Positions 5,154-5,665 of a stretch of 5,665 nucleotides of DNA are shown here, piece by piece. The DNA lies in contig JAJTCL010000199.1 in NCBI GenBank assembly GCA_021323255.1, positions 1 through 5,665 on the forward strand, given 5' to 3'. Under the pieces are notes generated by a model. The model was not told where the DNA came from, did no database searches, and worked only from the letters and a program-made list of their open reading frames with translations. Numbering within the stretch: the stretch's first letter is position 1; each line of letters starts with the position of its first letter. Source of the stretch: Propionibacteriaceae bacterium (GTDB lineage: Bacteria > Actinomycetota > Actinomycetes > Propionibacteriales > Propionibacteriaceae). The position numbers and the translations under genes were made by a program.

Positions 5154-5160
5154 AGAGGGG
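5154..5160 (+). promoter_or_regulatory. Ribosome binding site of the 51-residue membrane protein
   Basis: AGAGGGG ends five bases before GTG 5166. It favours that start over the upstream in-frame ATG at 5064, which overlaps the regulator's stop but has only a weak GTGGG-like site. Confidence 0.7.
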
Positions 5161-5165
5161 AACCC

Positions 5166-5321
5166 GTGAAGTATTTCGCTGTGATCCTTGCCATCGCCCT
5201 CGGCGTCGCCGTCATCGTGTACGGGGGGCACGATGACTCGCCGGGCGCCCAGCTGATAGGCGTCCTGCTCATCGTCGGCGCGGTTGTGCTGGGCGTAAGG
5301 ATGGTCCGGCGCAGCAGGTAG
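5166..5321 (+). CDS. Small two-helix membrane protein (51 residues)
   Basis: The protein starts VKYFAVILAIALGVAVIVYG, a hydrophobic segment, then has a short polar turn GHDDSPGAQL and a second hydrophobic segment IGVLLIVGAVVLGV, ending in basic MVRRSR. The basic tail suggests both ends face the cytoplasm. I know no function. Similar short proteins with a DDSPG turn appear familiar from actinobacteria, but this is from memory. GTG 5166 is chosen for its strong ribosome site. An alternative ATG at 5064, whose ATGA overlaps the regulator stop, would add 34 proline- and arginine-rich residues that look non-coding. It follows the DUF2975 and HTH genes on the same strand with a 98-base gap, so it is probably the third gene of that operon. 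Confidence 0.72.
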   Translation: MKYFAVILAIALGVAVIVYGGHDDSPGAQLIGVLLIVGAVVLGVRMVRRSR

Positions 5322-5331
5322 CGCATAGAGA

Positions 5332-5379
5332 CGCCTCGCTGCTCAACTACATCGCATGGTGCGCGCACCAAGCGAGACG
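5332..5379. terminator. Nested palindromes between convergent genes
   Basis: TGGTGCGCGCACCA (5357-5370) is a perfect 14-base palindrome. It lies inside a larger inverted repeat in which CTCGCT (5335-5340) pairs with AGCGAG (5371-5376), extending to 5332/5379 with one mismatch. It starts 10 bases after the small membrane protein stop and 51 bases past the end of the facing hydrolase gene. A bidirectional terminator is the likeliest role. A protein-binding palindrome is possible. Confidence 0.45.
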
Positions 5380-5429
5380 GACGAACCCTCGGGGGAATCC
5401 GCGGCACTCGTTCGCGCACGTCGCACAGG

Positions 5430-5665
5430 TCAACCCGCTAGCACTTGGCCGTGCTGGGATAGGTCCAGGCGTCGGCACGGCAAGGAGAGCCGCGAGAAAC
5501 CGCCGTCTCCATGAAAGATCGTCCGCCGAGATGGCCCTCGTTCGCTGCTCGTTGCGGGATCTTTGTCGGTTCCCAGGTTCCGGGCGTAACGCGGGTGCGC
5601 GCCTCCCGAAATCTGCAGGCGGATGCGGTTTCCGGGATTGAAGCGATGAGCCATTGCGTCGAGCT
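5430..5665 (-). CDS. CocE/NonD family hydrolase, C-terminal end (5' part outside window)
   Basis: The frame runs from the window edge (…LDAMAHRF) to TGA at 5432-5430. The stretch AHRFNPGNRIRLQISGGAHP, then RYARNLGT, is the hallmark of the non-catalytic beta-sandwich (X-Pro dipeptidyl-peptidase C-terminal) domain of CocE/NonD hydrolases. These are serine alpha/beta hydrolases acting on esters, beta-lactam esters or N-acyl amides. After RRTIFHGDGGFSRLSLP the family usually ends within a few residues; here about 17 further residues (CRRLDLSQHGQVLAG region) follow. The catalytic Ser-His-Asp part would lie beyond the window, so substrate cannot be judged. The internal ATG at 5654 is not a real start because family sequence continues upstream of it. 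Confidence 0.82.
   Translation of the reverse strand, partial: LDAMAHRFNPGNRIRLQISGGAHPRYARNLGTDKDPATSSERGPSRRTIFHGDGGFSRLSLPCRRLDLSQHGQVLAG

Noticed and set aside
5064..5165. ATG 5064 start for the small membrane protein
   Set aside because: The ATGA overlap with the regulator stop is attractive, but the extra residues are Pro/Arg-rich and the ribosome site before GTG 5166 is much stronger.

Overview
The window is GC-rich bacterial DNA. Strong GC preference at third codon positions, GTG starts, a class III cyclase tail, a SigG-like ECF sigma factor with a C-terminal SnoaL-like domain, and a probable leaderless promoter together suggest a soil-type actinobacterium. The genus cannot be fixed from this sequence. 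No rRNA, tRNA, transposase, phage gene or CRISPR array was seen.

Layout. Positions 2-220 (+) are the C-terminal end of a class III nucleotidyl cyclase domain, followed by a terminator-like hairpin. A zinc-ribbon thioredoxin (314-769, -) faces it. About 300 non-coding bases separate the thioredoxin from a divergent MBL-fold hydrolase (1074-1796, +). The hydrolase converges on an SDR-family protein (2053-2844, -). Between those two lie a start-less remnant of a zinc-type alcohol dehydrogenase/quinone oxidoreductase C-terminus (about 1826-1942, -) and a perfect 11-bp hairpin. A 415-base gap (2845-3259) rich in GAGCGAG-type repeats precedes a SigG-like sigma factor (3260-4300, +).

The next unit is a compact operon, 4382-5321 (+). 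It holds a four-helix DUF2975 membrane protein, a small YozG-type XRE/HTH regulator whose start overlaps the previous stop by one base, and a 51-residue two-helix membrane protein. A TTGACA/GATAGT promoter with 17-bp spacing places transcription start almost on the DUF2975 ATG, and operator-like repeats surround it. The window ends in the C-terminus of a CocE/NonD-type hydrolase (5430-5665, -), running off the edge. A large palindromic element lies between it and the operon.

How the genes relate. Most are single genes of redox, hydrolase or regulatory type, so no single pathway is evident. The DUF2975-HTH-small membrane protein set is the only clear functional unit and is probably self-regulated. 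The points most worth a second look are an SDR that has lost most of its catalytic residues, the hairpin repeats upstream of the sigma factor, the decayed dehydrogenase remnant, and the promoter/operator of the DUF2975 operon. I see no clear evidence of a wholly new multi-gene system.
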